Positions 32,277 to 44,400 of a stretch of DNA of 64,000 nucleotides are shown here, piece by piece. The position numbers and the translations under genes are program-made. The notes below the pieces were generated by a model that saw nothing but the letters and a program-made list of their open reading frames with translations, ran no database searches and was not told the origin of the DNA. The stretch is from Oopsacas minuta (taxonomy: Eukaryota; Porifera; Hexactinellida; Lyssacinosida; Leucopsacidae), in assembly GCA_024704765.1 (NCBI GenBank), contig JAKMXF010000300.1, forward strand, positions 248,001-312,000. Direction: 5' to 3'. Every line of letters starts with the position of its first letter. Position 1 is the first letter of the stretch.

Positions 32277-33023
32277 CATCAATATCATAATTATTATCTA
32301 TATCCGTATGCACTGTTTTTATTTTAATGCTGCTGGCCCTACTCAGTACACTTTATCACATCTCATTCGTTGTTATTTACACTTTTCAGGAAGGTTTCAT
32401 GCTTAAACCATAGACACATACGAACAAACTTGTCTAATTAAGTCGAATTCTACTATAATAGTTTTGTATTATAACTAGGGGTAAATAATGTTTTATAACC
32501 CAATTCAATCTACTCCCAATCGATAGTTATTCAGGTACAAAATTCAATTTGGAATATGAACTTTGTACCTGAATATATCATACTTACAAACCCTAATTAT
32601 CCCAGGATTTTACAGGAAATCTAATTCATTTTTGCAAATTTAACTTGATTATACCAATTATTCCAAAGAAATCCATTGTTATAATTTTTGTTTCTTTACC
32701 AATACCACCCATTCTTCCTTCTTTTTCTTAAAATCATTCTCCCAACTTCCCCACTAGCAACTTATGTACTATTTATCTTGTAATCTACTGTATTACATAC
32801 TATTATTACATTTATATCAGGTGCAGTGTATGCCTTGTGCTAACACCCTGTACTTTCTAATTTTATCTGACAGTGCACTTTCTAATTTCCATCACCTCCA
32901 ATAAGTAATATACTTATGTATTCATGAAATAGAACTTATTGTATACTGTCATAGCGGGTATAACGGGTGTTAACTGTATGTTCATTTGTATTTCATATTT
33001 AGTATAAACTGTCCGTGAATAAG
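32277..33023. other. Intergenic region CCDC61-COX4
   Basis: 747 bp of AT-rich sequence. It contains a near-perfect hairpin at 32529-32574 and a worn family A end near 32957-32978. The TTTAG at 32997-33001 could be the 3' splice site of a COX4 5' UTR intron. No ORF. Confidence 0.55.
32529..32574. repeat. Short inverted repeat (hairpin)
   Basis: Arms ATTCAGGTACAAA and TTTGTACCTGAAT, perfectly complementary over 13 bases, with a 20-base AT-rich loop. It lies 250 bp downstream of the CCDC61 stop. Possibly a tiny mobile-element remnant or a transcribed hairpin. Confidence 0.7.
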
Positions 33024-33500
33024 ATGATTAGGTTCCTTGGAATTTCTCGTCGTCTCATGAGTACTACTCCAGCACTCCGTACTGTCACCAGACAGGACCC
33101 ATACAATCATATGGAGGTTTACGGAAGCCTACACCATCCTCTAACTTTACGCTTTGAATATGTTGACAAATCCCCTGACGTCACTTCCCTCATTGAGAAA
33201 GCAAAGGGACCATGGACGGAACTATCTATGGAAGAAAAATATCGCTTATACAGAGGAATGTTTCCATACTCATTTGCTGATATACAAGCTGACGGAGGTA
33301 AGACCTTATACGTCATAACAGGCACTACAATACTGGTTATTGTGGGGATAGGCGTGTTCTTTGTAACTCAGAACATTATGAGCAGATATAAAGAACCTAC
33401 ACGTACTCTAACACCTGAATGGGAGGCTGCGGCTTTGGAGAAAAACCGCGATAATCTTTCTAATCCCGTATTCGGGATGTCATCTAAGAAATACAAATAG
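33024..33500 (+). CDS. COX4: Cytochrome c oxidase subunit 4
   Basis: 158-residue ORF. The first 20 or so residues (MIRFLGISRRLMSTTPALR) look like a mitochondrial presequence. The mature part has the COX4 pattern: a soluble matrix segment with GPWTELSMEEKYRLYR, a single helix (TLYVITGTTILVIVGIGVFF), then the intermembrane tail ending NPVFGMSSK. It is the largest nuclear-encoded subunit of complex IV and part of its nucleotide-regulated face. I chose the ATG at 33024; an upstream in-frame GTG is not a plausible start. Single coding exon. Confidence 0.92.
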   Translation: MIRFLGISRRLMSTTPALRTVTRQDPYNHMEVYGSLHHPLTLRFEYVDKSPDVTSLIEKAKGPWTELSMEEKYRLYRGMFPYSFADIQADGGKTLYVITGTTILVIVGIGVFFVTQNIMSRYKEPTRTLTPEWEAAALEKNRDNLSNPVFGMSSKKYK

Positions 33501-33752
33501 ATAAATAGCCAAGATAGGTATAAGACTTTGTCAGTGTTATCCTCGATGTCTTAATTAATGTTTGTAACTCCTCATCGTTTGTTATATTGTTATTAGCTAT
33601 ACTTGATGCGAACTATGCTATTGTCAATGCATCACTTGTAATGATTACTACTCGTTATCTTTTGTGTTATATCGAGATATTAAGGTTTAGTTCCTATTTC
33701 ATATTATCGAAGTTCCACTATATATTAGTTTCATAATCTAGCTACTCTGTTT

Positions 33753-36700
33753 ATGGCTGAAAAACAAGAAAGAGGGCGAGGTAGGGGTAGACGTTTGTAC
33801 AAACAGAATCCAAGTTTATGTTCTACCGATCATAATTCTTACAGAGTGAGTGGTACAGGCGAAGTAATCCCAGAACATACATCTACTATCCCAGAAGAAA
33901 TACTGTCATTAGCACAGACCACACAATTACCTATAGGTGAGATATCAAAGACGATAGATACTCAGTTTGATAGTCCAAACCCTGGTTCTTATGTCTCTGA
34001 TATGAGTAATCTATTTCATGTACGAATCACGGAAGTAATGGATCCTAGTTGTTTCTACGCTATGGTATCTTATAAGCAAGATTTGGATAAGTTTGACCAG
34101 ATGTCAAGTCGTTTAATTGAAGTTTGTGAGTCTTATGAAGCTGAAGAGAATATTATACCAAGGGTGGATGATATCATAGGGGTGAATACAACTAATATTG
34201 AGAATTTTGGTCTGGAGTATAAATGGGTACGAGGGAGAGTTGTTAGAATACACTCGAAAGATGATATTGAGGTTTGTAAACTTATTTGATATGCAGTTAA
34301 CTTCTGTTATATCTAACACACGAATATATCCAAATTCCCGCATATGTTGGAGTACACATTGTACAAATATGTTCCCAAATCGTCAAAGTAATTATCGCGA
34401 TCTCTTGAGCTTCGATATGACAGGAGTTAACTGCATTTCATAACATCTTCCTACTATAGGTTATCCTGCTTGATTTCGGATCATCTCATCATGTGAATAT
34501 AGCTAGCACATGCTTTCGCATAAAAGAGAGTACTTTATTGCCATCATTATGTATGCATTGTGGGTTAGCAGATTGTCAACCTATTGCTAAAGAATGGTCC
34601 AGAGACTCGTGTGATTATTTCCACTCCCTCATTTCCAAATGTACACCGCATCTACGTGGTATTCTATATCTGAGCTCTATATTGAACCCAGTAATAACAG
34701 GTCTAACTCTATACGGTTATAACAGTGAGAAGGGCGGATGGGTTTCATTTGGACATTCTCTCATTGCTGCAGGTTATGCTGTAACTTATCATAATACTAG
34801 TAGAGTACAGTATCAAGCACCAGCTAATCCTACTCTTACAGCTGATGTTACTGCTTGTACTTCTCAACAGGTATAATAATTATTCAAGTTCTGAGGAACG
34901 CTCTGATCTTCACGTTGTATTATTACAGTCAACTCTCGTTATATCGAACACGGATATATCGGAATACTTCCTTTTATACTAGTAATTCTTACTGTCCCTT
35001 GAGCTTCATATAAGGGTAGTTGACTGTGTAAAAAAACAGTAAAATCCGTATAATCAAATCCATTTTCTTTAGTATCAACTTGCAGATTCGACTGTTTCTC
35101 AACCATTCGATACTAAGCAGTATTTATCAATGAGTACAGCTCAATCAAATAACGAGCTACAACAGCAGTTACAAGATATACCCACACACTCATACAATCT
35201 TACTTATACTGAACAAGAAATATTACGGAATATTAATAATGATACTTATTTCACTTATTTTATGACTAGTAATGAGCATAGAATTCGTAGTTTAGACTCT
35301 GTTACTAAGTATGAAGAATTTGTACCAAAGATACATCCTGTAAACATTAACAATGGGAATACAGAGTCTGTGGTTCAACCTGCGGATTTGAACCAGGAAC
35401 CTAGTAATATTACAGAAGCTGAAACAGCTGATAAGGTAGGTTTTAACCTTTGAACTTTGTACATTAGTTAACACCGATTACGACCACTGTTACGAACGTA
35501 ATGAAACAGAACATTACATTCAGCCATTCCCTCCCAAATTCGACATTTTACACTTTTTTGAATCTTCACAAATTCCAAGTTTTAATCTATCTCATAGAGT
35601 TCTCCAAATCAATTGGAACCCTCAGCTACAACTAATCCCTTACAAACAGACTTGGTATCTGCTACGCCCCCACAAACACACAAAATCTCTCCAGGGACTA
35701 AGTCTTCCCGAGGGTTGGGAAGAGGTCACATAATAAAACAGAACATGGAGAGAGCCCGTAGAGGTAAACCTTCATCCCTTGCTTCTAACTCAGATACTGA
35801 ATTGTCTATACAGATAGCTAATATCGTAGTTACATCTAAACCTAATGACCAGAAATCTAATTCTGAACCTCAACATAGTTCTCCTAAACATCCTCCTTCA
35901 CATTCTAGCTCAGATAACCAAGTTGTTACCAAAGATTCAAGTGAAAATGGTGATATAGGAAATGATACTTTAAATATTAGTGAAAGACTTGATGCAAATT
36001 CTAACAGTGATTATGCTGAAGATTTTGAACAGTCATTTGGGCATTCAAAGCATGAATTGCCTAATAAACCGTTTAGAGGCCGTGGTCGTAAATCCCCTGC
36101 TCATTGGAAGAAAGGAGCACAATCTGACAATAGAAATAGACAATTAGGGAAAGATCCGAACCTCCCTCTGGCTACTAAATACGCTAAAAGTATTACTTCT
36201 GAAGCAAAAGCTAAATGTGAACCTACAATACAAGAAACGGAGATAGCACATTTAAAATCTAAACTAGCTGAAGAATTGGATAATCTGTTAGCTAACTTTA
36301 GAGAAGAAACACAGAGGCAATTCCCTGAAAATGTTATGAAGATTTTGAATGATAATCTTTCAAACAAAATTGCTACTATTCTAGGCCCAAAAGGACCTTT
36401 AACAATATTACTTAAATGTATTTTTCAACGTTCAGTTTATCACCCAGAATTCCTGCCTTTCTCATTCATGGTTCTAGCAAGATTATACCCTATGTACAGA
36501 CAAATGATGACTGAGGATATTTCTTCTTCTCTAATTAAAACACATTACGAATTATTGACTGAGGTTAAGGCAGAATCTGATAATTCTGAAGAGTATAAGG
36601 CTAATTATTGTCAGATGATTTCAGCTTGTATCGATTATGTATCGATTAAGGAGATAAATCCAGGTCTTACTGGTATATTGGAATCTGCGATACTTGATTT

Positions 36701-37260
36701 ATTGATGCTATTTGCTGGGAAAGGTATGCAACTTCCAATTATAGATCTTCAAGGTTTTCTGATTAAAGCTAGTTGCATACTGACAATATTCGAGAAATCT
36801 GGCCGTGTTCTGTTAAACTTGAAAAATGACTGCTTCAATAAGGTTAAACAGGAAATATCATATAACGTGTCTGAACTAAAATCTATGCCTTTTACCCTAT
36901 TAAACACATACACGAAATGTTTGGAACTATTTGAAACTATATCTTCAGCTGGTAAACAAGCTCCCCTTGGTCTTACAAATTTATCACCTCATATTATTAA
37001 GAATCCTACACAATACTATACAAATACAAATCCTCCTGACTTGAATTACCAAAATCCACGTGCACAACTACACTTCGCTATCCAACAGCAATATCCATCA
37101 GTATGTCCTCAATACCAAACTAATACTATTCCACCTCAACATATACAGCAAGGAGTTGGAAATAATATTAATAATACAGTACAGCCGAGTTATATACAAA
37201 CACAATATGATGCTAGTTATTATATACAGAGACAGCCTCAACAGATTGCAATACCTAACC

Positions 37261-37307
<47 letters not shown>

Positions 37308-38375
37308 CCTATTTCTAATCAACTCACACAACAACAAACAGTGTATCCAACATATCAACAACAACAATCTATTCCTATACAACGTCAACATTCATCCACC
37401 TCACAACTTACTCCTGAGAGTACCGCATTATCTCCAACTTTTCCCGATCCTTTTGAGCAAATTAAGAAAATGTTAATAAGTTTTAATGAAACAGATCAAT
37501 TGAAGAAATTTGAAGAAGCTCGTATACAAGATGATCTGCTGTTGATTGAATGGGTGGAATTAGAGAAAATTCTCAAAGATTCTTTTATACCCCCTGGCCT
37601 CGTGTTTAGGATTAAACGGTTTTTGAGTTCTCAGAATATTGCTCCAACACAGCAACAACAACAACAACAATTATACATTCCAGCTGTTCCATATCCACAG
37701 CAACAAAATATATCTCATCCTGTTAACCCAATTGTCTCAATGGCTAATCAACAAATGTATCCTACTTATTTCCCACAAACTAATACACAAGCTTACTACC
37801 AGCCACAGCATCAGCCACAGCCACAGCCACAGCTACAGCTACAGCCACAGCTACAGCCACAGCTACAGCATCAGCCACAGCCACAGCTACAGCCACAGCT
37901 ACAGCTACAGCCACAGCTACAGCATCAGCCACAGCTACAGCCACAGCTACAGCCACAGCCACAGCCACAACAACAACAACAACAACAGCAACATTTACTC
38001 AATACAAATAGCAATTCTAATAATAACAATAATTATCCACTCTACACAAATGAAAACAGACAACCTGGTGTATTCATATTTCCTGCATCAGATACGAAAC
38101 CTATTACTCCATCAACTCACGTAATTCCTCCTACTCAAGCTATGCAACAAAACACAAAGCCTCAGGATATCGCATACCCGTCAAATACTCCCGGACAGCA
38201 GTTTATACCACAAGATAACAAACTGGTAGCAAACGTATACACTACTAATATAGCAAGACACCCTTTGCCCACACGAAACCAAGTAAATGCTCCGATTCAA
38301 ACAATATCACAATCTGCACCTCCCCCTCATTTGCAACAGCCCAACGATTACACTTTGCCTAATTACACGAAATAA
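33753..38375 (+). CDS. Tudor-domain protein with RG motifs, SAM-like domain and poly-Q tail, 4 exons
   Basis: Exons 33753-34271, 34460-34870, 35073-35435 and 35598-38375 give 1356 residues. The N-terminus is RG-rich (ERGRGRGRR). Residues about 85-265 are an extended Tudor domain: FHVRITEVMDPSCFYAMV, then WVRGRVVRI...VILLDFGSSHHV across the exon 1/2 junction. Exon 4 opens with another GRG segment, then an all-helical region (about 640-870) that may be MIF4G/ARM-like, a perfect poly-Q run near 985, a SAM-like segment (about 1064-1108, DDLLLIEWVELEKIL...PGLVFRIKRFL) and a Gln/Leu/Pro repeat tract. Tudor plus RG plus SAM suggests a ribonucleoprotein-granule or germline small-RNA scaffold, by analogy with TDRD proteins; this is inference. 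I cannot name an orthologue. Introns 1 and 2 each hold a family A MITE. Confidence 0.78.
34294..34433. repeat. pogo/Tigger-like MITE, family A, in Tudor gene intron 1
   Basis: 140 bp with perfect outer arms CAGTTAACTTCTGTTATATC and GATATGACAGGAGTTAACTG. The flanks read TG/CA instead of TA, which suggests point changes after insertion. Confidence 0.8.
34926..35026. repeat. pogo/Tigger-like MITE, family A, in Tudor gene intron 2
   Basis: 101 bp; starts CAGTCAACTCTCGTTATATC and ends AGGGTAGTTGACTG. The interior retains CCCTTGAGCTTC. Confidence 0.8.
37259..37308 (+). repeat. (CAA)n trinucleotide repeat encoding poly-Gln
   Basis: About 16 uninterrupted CAA codons within exon 4 of the Tudor gene. 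A pure codon run of this kind is prone to length polymorphism. Confidence 0.95.
37797..37990 (+). repeat. CAGCCA/CAGCTA hexamer minisatellite encoding Gln-Pro/Gln-Leu repeats
   Basis: About 28 imperfect hexamers CAG-CCA, CAG-CTA or CAG-CAT, ending in a short CAA/CAG run. They encode alternating QP, QL and QH dipeptides in frame with the Tudor protein. Confidence 0.95.
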
Positions 38376-38684
38376 ACTAGTACTATTTTGGTCTTCTTCA
38401 AATTGCCAGTCAATCACTCATGTTAGATTCTCAGAAATTGCATGGATGTCAGAGTTATACTGATTGGAAAATTATTTGATTCCAATTAAACTCCAATACT
38501 CTTAAGTAACAACATTTTATTAATAGAAATTGTTTCTTAATTATATCTATTTTATATGTTCTTACATACTTACAGTATAATTTTGCATTAAATGATTGCC
38601 TTCTTTTAAACGTGTTTAGTTATTCTTATTAAATCTACTTATTTACAATAGAATATTAGGTTAAATCTTATTTTTATACTTACA
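38376..38684. other. Intergenic region Tudor gene-PHF20-like gene
   Basis: 309 bp of AT-rich sequence; no ORF or repeat element recognised. Confidence 0.55.
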
Positions 38685-41270
38685 ATGGATAATACTAAGT
38701 CTCTTAGTGGCAAAGGTAAGAATAAGAAGGTAGATACGGATGATAAAGATGCGGTAAGTATTTGCGGAAATTATTCAATCTCGCATTTTCTGTATGTTAT
38801 CTTGTGTTTACACTTTACAGAAAACAAAAGCTAAGGAATTTGTTGAAGGAAGTGGACTCAGTAGAAGTGAAATACAAGTTGGTTACAAACTTATGGCAGC
38901 TTCTTTCGACTGCAAATGGTTTGTAAATCTGTATTTAATTATTTTAATTTGCTTTATACGGTGTTTGACATCTGACAGGTATCAAGGGCGTATTGTAGAA
39001 GTTGATGAGAGTGACAGTACATTCCTGGTACATTTTGACTTCTGGAATTCTAGATTTGATGAATGGTACAAGTTTACTACTAAGAAGGTAAAACCTTTGC
39101 AAGAAGAGCCATATAGTAGAAAGAAGATAATTCCAGTAAGTTACCCTGTTATGACCAAATGAAATCATTATTGTTCTATTTCTATTTAGAAATTCAAATT
39201 AGGTGATCCTGTAACAGCCAAATGGATAGATGGTAAACAATATAGAGGAAAGATTGATGAAGTAAAACCAAATGGTTAGAATAGTATGAATGATAACAAT
39301 CTTGTATGTTCATTGACCATTTATTATTCTATGCTAGATTGTTATGACGTATTGTTTGAAGATGGAGTTATATATTCTACGGATATTTCAACACTGAAGC
39401 TTGGAGATGTGAGTTGTTTCAAAATATATTTATTGTAAATTCATATTCTTATAGAAATCTTTATTTACAGAGGAGGGATGCTAGTCTTGAAGAAGAACGT
39501 TTATTGAAGAGAGATGAAGTTATTAAACGTTCAAGAGAGCGGGAATTTAGGAGTCAGAGAAGATCTCTAGAACCAGGGAGTATCTTCCCTAGTTTATCTC
39601 TACAGTTAGATGACATTAAGCCATCTTTCACAGCTGTAAAACATACAACAAAATTGAATCCCTCTCTCTCCCTAGGATTATCTTATCCACTCAAAAAAGT
39701 TTCACTCTCTTTTGATTTTGAATTGAATAAGAATGTTTGTGTGTCACGTGGTAGAACATACAATGTTCCTTCTCCTACTAATGTCTTAGGAACTGTTAAG
39801 CACACAGTAACTACTGCGACAAAACGTGCATTATCTCCTGAATTTGAAACCCCTGAAAACTCACCACGTAAAAGAGGTAGACCTAAAATCCATAGTCCAA
39901 CTTCTACCATTCCTATTAAACATACAGATGATACGGATATCTTACCGAAATCTATTTCCCCAAATAAGAAGACTATATCTAAGAAAGTGCTACACAAACA
40001 CATCATATTATCATCTATCTCTCCTACCCCAAAATCCCCTGTAAATAAAACACCCACTAAATGCACTGTGTCAGTTCAAACAGATCCTATAGAAGAATTA
40101 AAAGATATTCGACCCATTGCTAATCCATTATTAGCTCCAACTGCTCTCAGGCCTCATTACCCTGTTCCTCCGGTTCCTCCCCAACCAGCTCCACCCCTCT
40201 TACAAACTGAGACAGTTCTAACCTCAGATGGACGATGGATAACAATAGCTACTCCACAAATGGCAGCACAACAACCATTACAAATATCTTCTGACGTCAC
40301 TCAGAGACAACCCCCTACGGCTCCTAACACATACTATCAGCTGGTACCCATGGGTGCTAACGGGCCTATTCACCCCTCTCCTGTAGCTCCTCTCCCTCCA
40401 CCCTCTCAACCACAAGACCCCCTATCTCACTTAGTACTAGCTCAACCTACACACAATCCGGTTATGATGCTACCACCACAGCCTAGACCTATCCTACAGA
40501 ACTCATCTCCTTATATACAGTCTAGACCTATTCTACAGTATCAAGCTACTAGCTCAGCTATGCTGCAACCACAGAATCCTAGTACCGTGTTAATGCATAC
40601 TAATCCGTTACATCAACAGATTATTTTACCTCAACAACCTGTTGTTAATAATTCTACACAGTTGACAACTCATCAGGATAATGCAGCAGCTCCACAGATT
40701 GCTCAGAGACAAACTGATCCTCCTAGTGCTATGAATCTATCCGCTAACTCTCCGGTACCAGTCTCCCCCCTCCCCTATACCTCCCCTACTGATCCTGTTC
40801 CCCCGGTTAGCTCAAATCTCGTTGCTTCTCGTGCTACTATAAGACTACCAGATGTCCAGGCTACTGCCCCAGTTATGACCACACCTCAAGTACTGACTGA
40901 GAAGAGGGAAAATGGTGAGAACTTCTCTCCAACTTCTCTTATTTCTCTTAGTTCACGTCTTCCTTTCTCTTCTCTTCTTTCAAATACCATTCAACCATCT
41001 CAGTCCCTACCTATAACATCATACGTCACTGCAGTCTCTGAGCATTCTGGAGAAGTCACGACTATTTTTGCATCATCGTGTTCCACTCCAAAAGTCACAT
41101 CAACAGCTGAAATAACCACCCCAACGGGTCCTATCCCAGACCCCGCGGTACCAACAACCCCCTCAATAATACCAATTCAAACTCCTACCCCCTTAGATAC
41201 AAATACATTACTTAAATCCCAATTGCAGCAAGCTAATGAAGATAACACGGACCTCATAGGATCTTCATGA
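38685..41270 (+). CDS. PHF20/PHF20L1-like tandem Tudor protein, 6 exons
   Basis: Exons 38685-38753, 38821-38918, 38979-39135, 39190-39274, 39338-39408 and 39471-41270 give 759 residues; introns are 54-67 bp. Residues about 35-100 are an MBT-like Tudor: VGYKLMAASFDCKWYQGRIVEV...LVHFDFWNSRFDEWY. Residues about 105-160 are a second Tudor: FKLGDPVTAKWIDGKQYRGKIDEV...YDVLFEDGV. This pair is the PHF20 arrangement, which binds methylated histones or methyl-lysine within MOF-NSL acetyltransferase complexes. An AT-hook-like core (RKRGRPK) lies near residue 300. The remaining 450 residues are Pro/Gln/Ser/Thr-rich. No PHD finger or zinc finger is present before the stop, unlike vertebrate PHF20. Confidence 0.78.
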
Positions 41271-41430
41271 ATTATTTCAGTAGTTTTCTCTTCTATTTTC
41301 CACTTAGTCAACTGTCGTAATATTGATATTACTCTTTGAGGTTATAATGCTTATTATTTTACTGTAAATTACTCTTAAATTATTTCGCGTATAAGTGTTA
41401 AAATAGTATTTTGTGTTTCTTGTGAGCTGA

Positions 41431-44400
41431 ATGGCGTTATCTGCAAAAGAACTCACAGATTTAATGACTCTTCTCTCTGAAGAAACTATTCTCGGTCCAC
41501 TTTCAAATGTAGCTATAACGCTAGAAGGATTAACTACAAGTTTTTATCGCCAATTTTCTAAATCAGATAATTTCCGAATTGGAACAGTGTTGGTATTATT
41601 AATTCAAGAAAGAGACTTATTGCCTTCATCTTGTCAGAGAATAGCAGCTCTATATTTATTATACGATATCTTTCATCCTGATCCTATCCATCTCAACCCA
41701 TTCGTTTCCATCTTCTTTGAACTTCTTCAACCTTCTATTTCTGATTTTGACTGGACTAATAGTGACATTATTTCAGGAGTGAGACCATCATTACCCGAAA
41801 AAGTAAGTCACTAGAAAATTGAACTATAATTATTATACCCAAAATATTTGCTCGAATAAAGTCTGCAGCTGCTATACTAACAGGTAAAACACACTGGCCA
41901 TATTTTGTTGAACTTTATTAAAACTACGTAATGTATTAGTTGTAAATGGTGCAATAGTTATGTCGTTTTGCTGACATCTCTGATTTAGAATTGCACACTA
42001 ATATTACTTAGTATATTTATACGCAAGATATTTTGTTGACTAATATTATCTATTTCTTTTCCAAGAAAGGTAACTAATCCGGGTGTTCGAATTAATTAAT
42101 ATATTTCAACAAATCGTTAGTGATGAGCTCTAAAGTTTTAATAGCCTATAGGATACAATTTAACAATATTATTCATTTACTAAAGGTTTTGTGAGATCTG
42201 TTTGTTTCTCTGTTTTCACACGGCAGTAACAACAACCACTAACTCGATGTTGGCTCTTTGTAAAATACATTAGAGTGTACAAAATGTGGACAGGGAACAG
42301 CACAACACCTCCAGTGAATATAAAAAGATCTGTGATAAATATCAAGTAGATTTTATGTGACGTAATCTCATTGAAAACTGCTAGTTCTATATGTTGTAAT
42401 TTCAAGCAAATTCCTGCTTGATTTAGTATAACTCCAGTAAGGCTAATAGCACTGGCTAACATCCAGAAGAATACGCCTGTCATTAGCCATCTTGTAAACC
42501 ATCTGTAATTGGTTTCTTTCTTTTTGTTTTGTCGATATTGGAAATCTCCTTCACTATTGTTTTGTCTCTTGTACTCAGTACTCATTCCTCTCAGAGCCGC
42601 GCATAATTGAATTGAGCCTTTCACGTGTTTTACATATTCACAAATCGAACGTATAATTAATATTACCCCAAGAGGGATTATTGGAATCCACAATCCTGCT
42701 AGTAAAAAAAGTACCAACGATTCTATTAAAATGAACTTCAGATCATCTTTTATTTTATCAGGTTTATACTCTTCCCAATTATAAACCCCAATCAAGTATC
42801 TGATGGTGATGTTTAATAGTTTTAAAACAGTCAGAAGCAGGTATAAGCAGATTATGTATAGGAAATCGTGTATGTAGGATAAAGCTATTTCCACTACGAT
42901 ATCGCTGTTATAATATCGTAGAATTCGGTGCATACATATTGTCAGTCCCGCTATTAACAACGCAAACATCTCGCATAAGCTAATTAACAGTAATAATCTG
43001 AATTTCCATAACTGTACTGTTAATTCTTTTACTTTTTCTTTGTTGTTATAAGTAATTTGTACTTGTCTAGTGCTACGTTTTATATTTCTCAATGTTGTTA
43101 TGATGTATATAATCCATAATAGTATGTTCAAAACCCATAGTATTATGAAGAATAATATCAGACCGTAGTTTATCCAGAAGAACATGAATATCTCTGAATT
43201 TGTAGAATTGAATAGACCCATTTTGAAACCTGGAATTGCTAGATAAACTGAAATAACCTATATTTATACTATTAAACTGCGTATAATCAAATAGAATATT
43301 CTATAATATATCTCATTCTTGGCATAATTCATCTGAGGTGATATTATATCAAATTGTATATTTGCTGAGATTTTCAGGCTTTCACAGTAATTATTACTTA
43401 GGTACTCTATGTTTGCTTAATTACATCCATAACATCATTTGAGTTATGTAATATTTTGCTAATATTGTCAATTGACTTTGGATATTTTCTTATAGAAAAT
43501 TCCCAGGAATTGTAATGTAGTTACCAGTTATTCATTTGATGCTATCCTGAGTCCCGATTATTGGTTACAATTATAATTTGGGCGAGGGGATCTTTTCGAA
43601 TTGTAGAACCAGGACCCGATCACAAATATATTCGATCATTACATAATTCTTAATTGATTTAATACAAAAGTCTGAATGAGTTATATTAACTACTACTCGA
43701 TTAGCAAGTGGAATTATACGTAAAACTTATTAGAAATAATATTACACAGCATTATATTGCAATATTATGAACAATGAAATAACAACACTGTTATGACGAA
43801 CATTAATATTTATTATCTCAATATTGAATTCTACTTCATTCTTTTGAGAATTTATTACATGCAATTACTAACTTAATCTTTAATCTTTTTCAACTTTATT
43901 GATAAGTGGCTGTGTAAGCTCATGGTGTACCTTGGGTCCTGGTTTCCTGAAGCAATTACTAGCACGAGATAGGAAATTCAGTATTTGAGTAGGACAGCAT
44001 ACAATACACGAGTAGTAGAACGTATAAGGTAGGAAGAATGGGACGAAAATTATGATCACCATAGCCCAGCTTCCCCACACTAGCAGTTTCATGAAATGGA
44101 ATAGGATTCTAATGTAGTACCTTTCATCCGGGAATATTGTGCATGAAGCTTCCACTATTGTTGCTAACGGGTCAAAAGTTAACTGAGCTATATAGAATCC
44201 AGCTCCGAAACAAAACACAGTAGCTATGTATCCATAATGTGTGCATTCTGATTCTAGATTATCACCGTGTTCAATCAGAGATTCTGATGCTCCATCTCTT
44301 ATATTTCTATCAATTCTATGTCTGTAGACTTTATAACCTTCTTTGCAGTTGAGCGAGAAACGAATGAATTTGACTAGAATCAATACGAATAGAATAGCGA

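Noticed and set aside
37259-37990. CRISPR-like or satellite array
   Set aside because: The repeats are codon runs in an open frame; no spacers, and the genome is eukaryotic.
37060-38124. Asn/Ser/His-rich ORFs overlapping the Gln-rich part of the Tudor gene and an Ala-Val ORF on the other strand
   Set aside because: Frame-shifted readings of the CAA and CAGCCA repeats.
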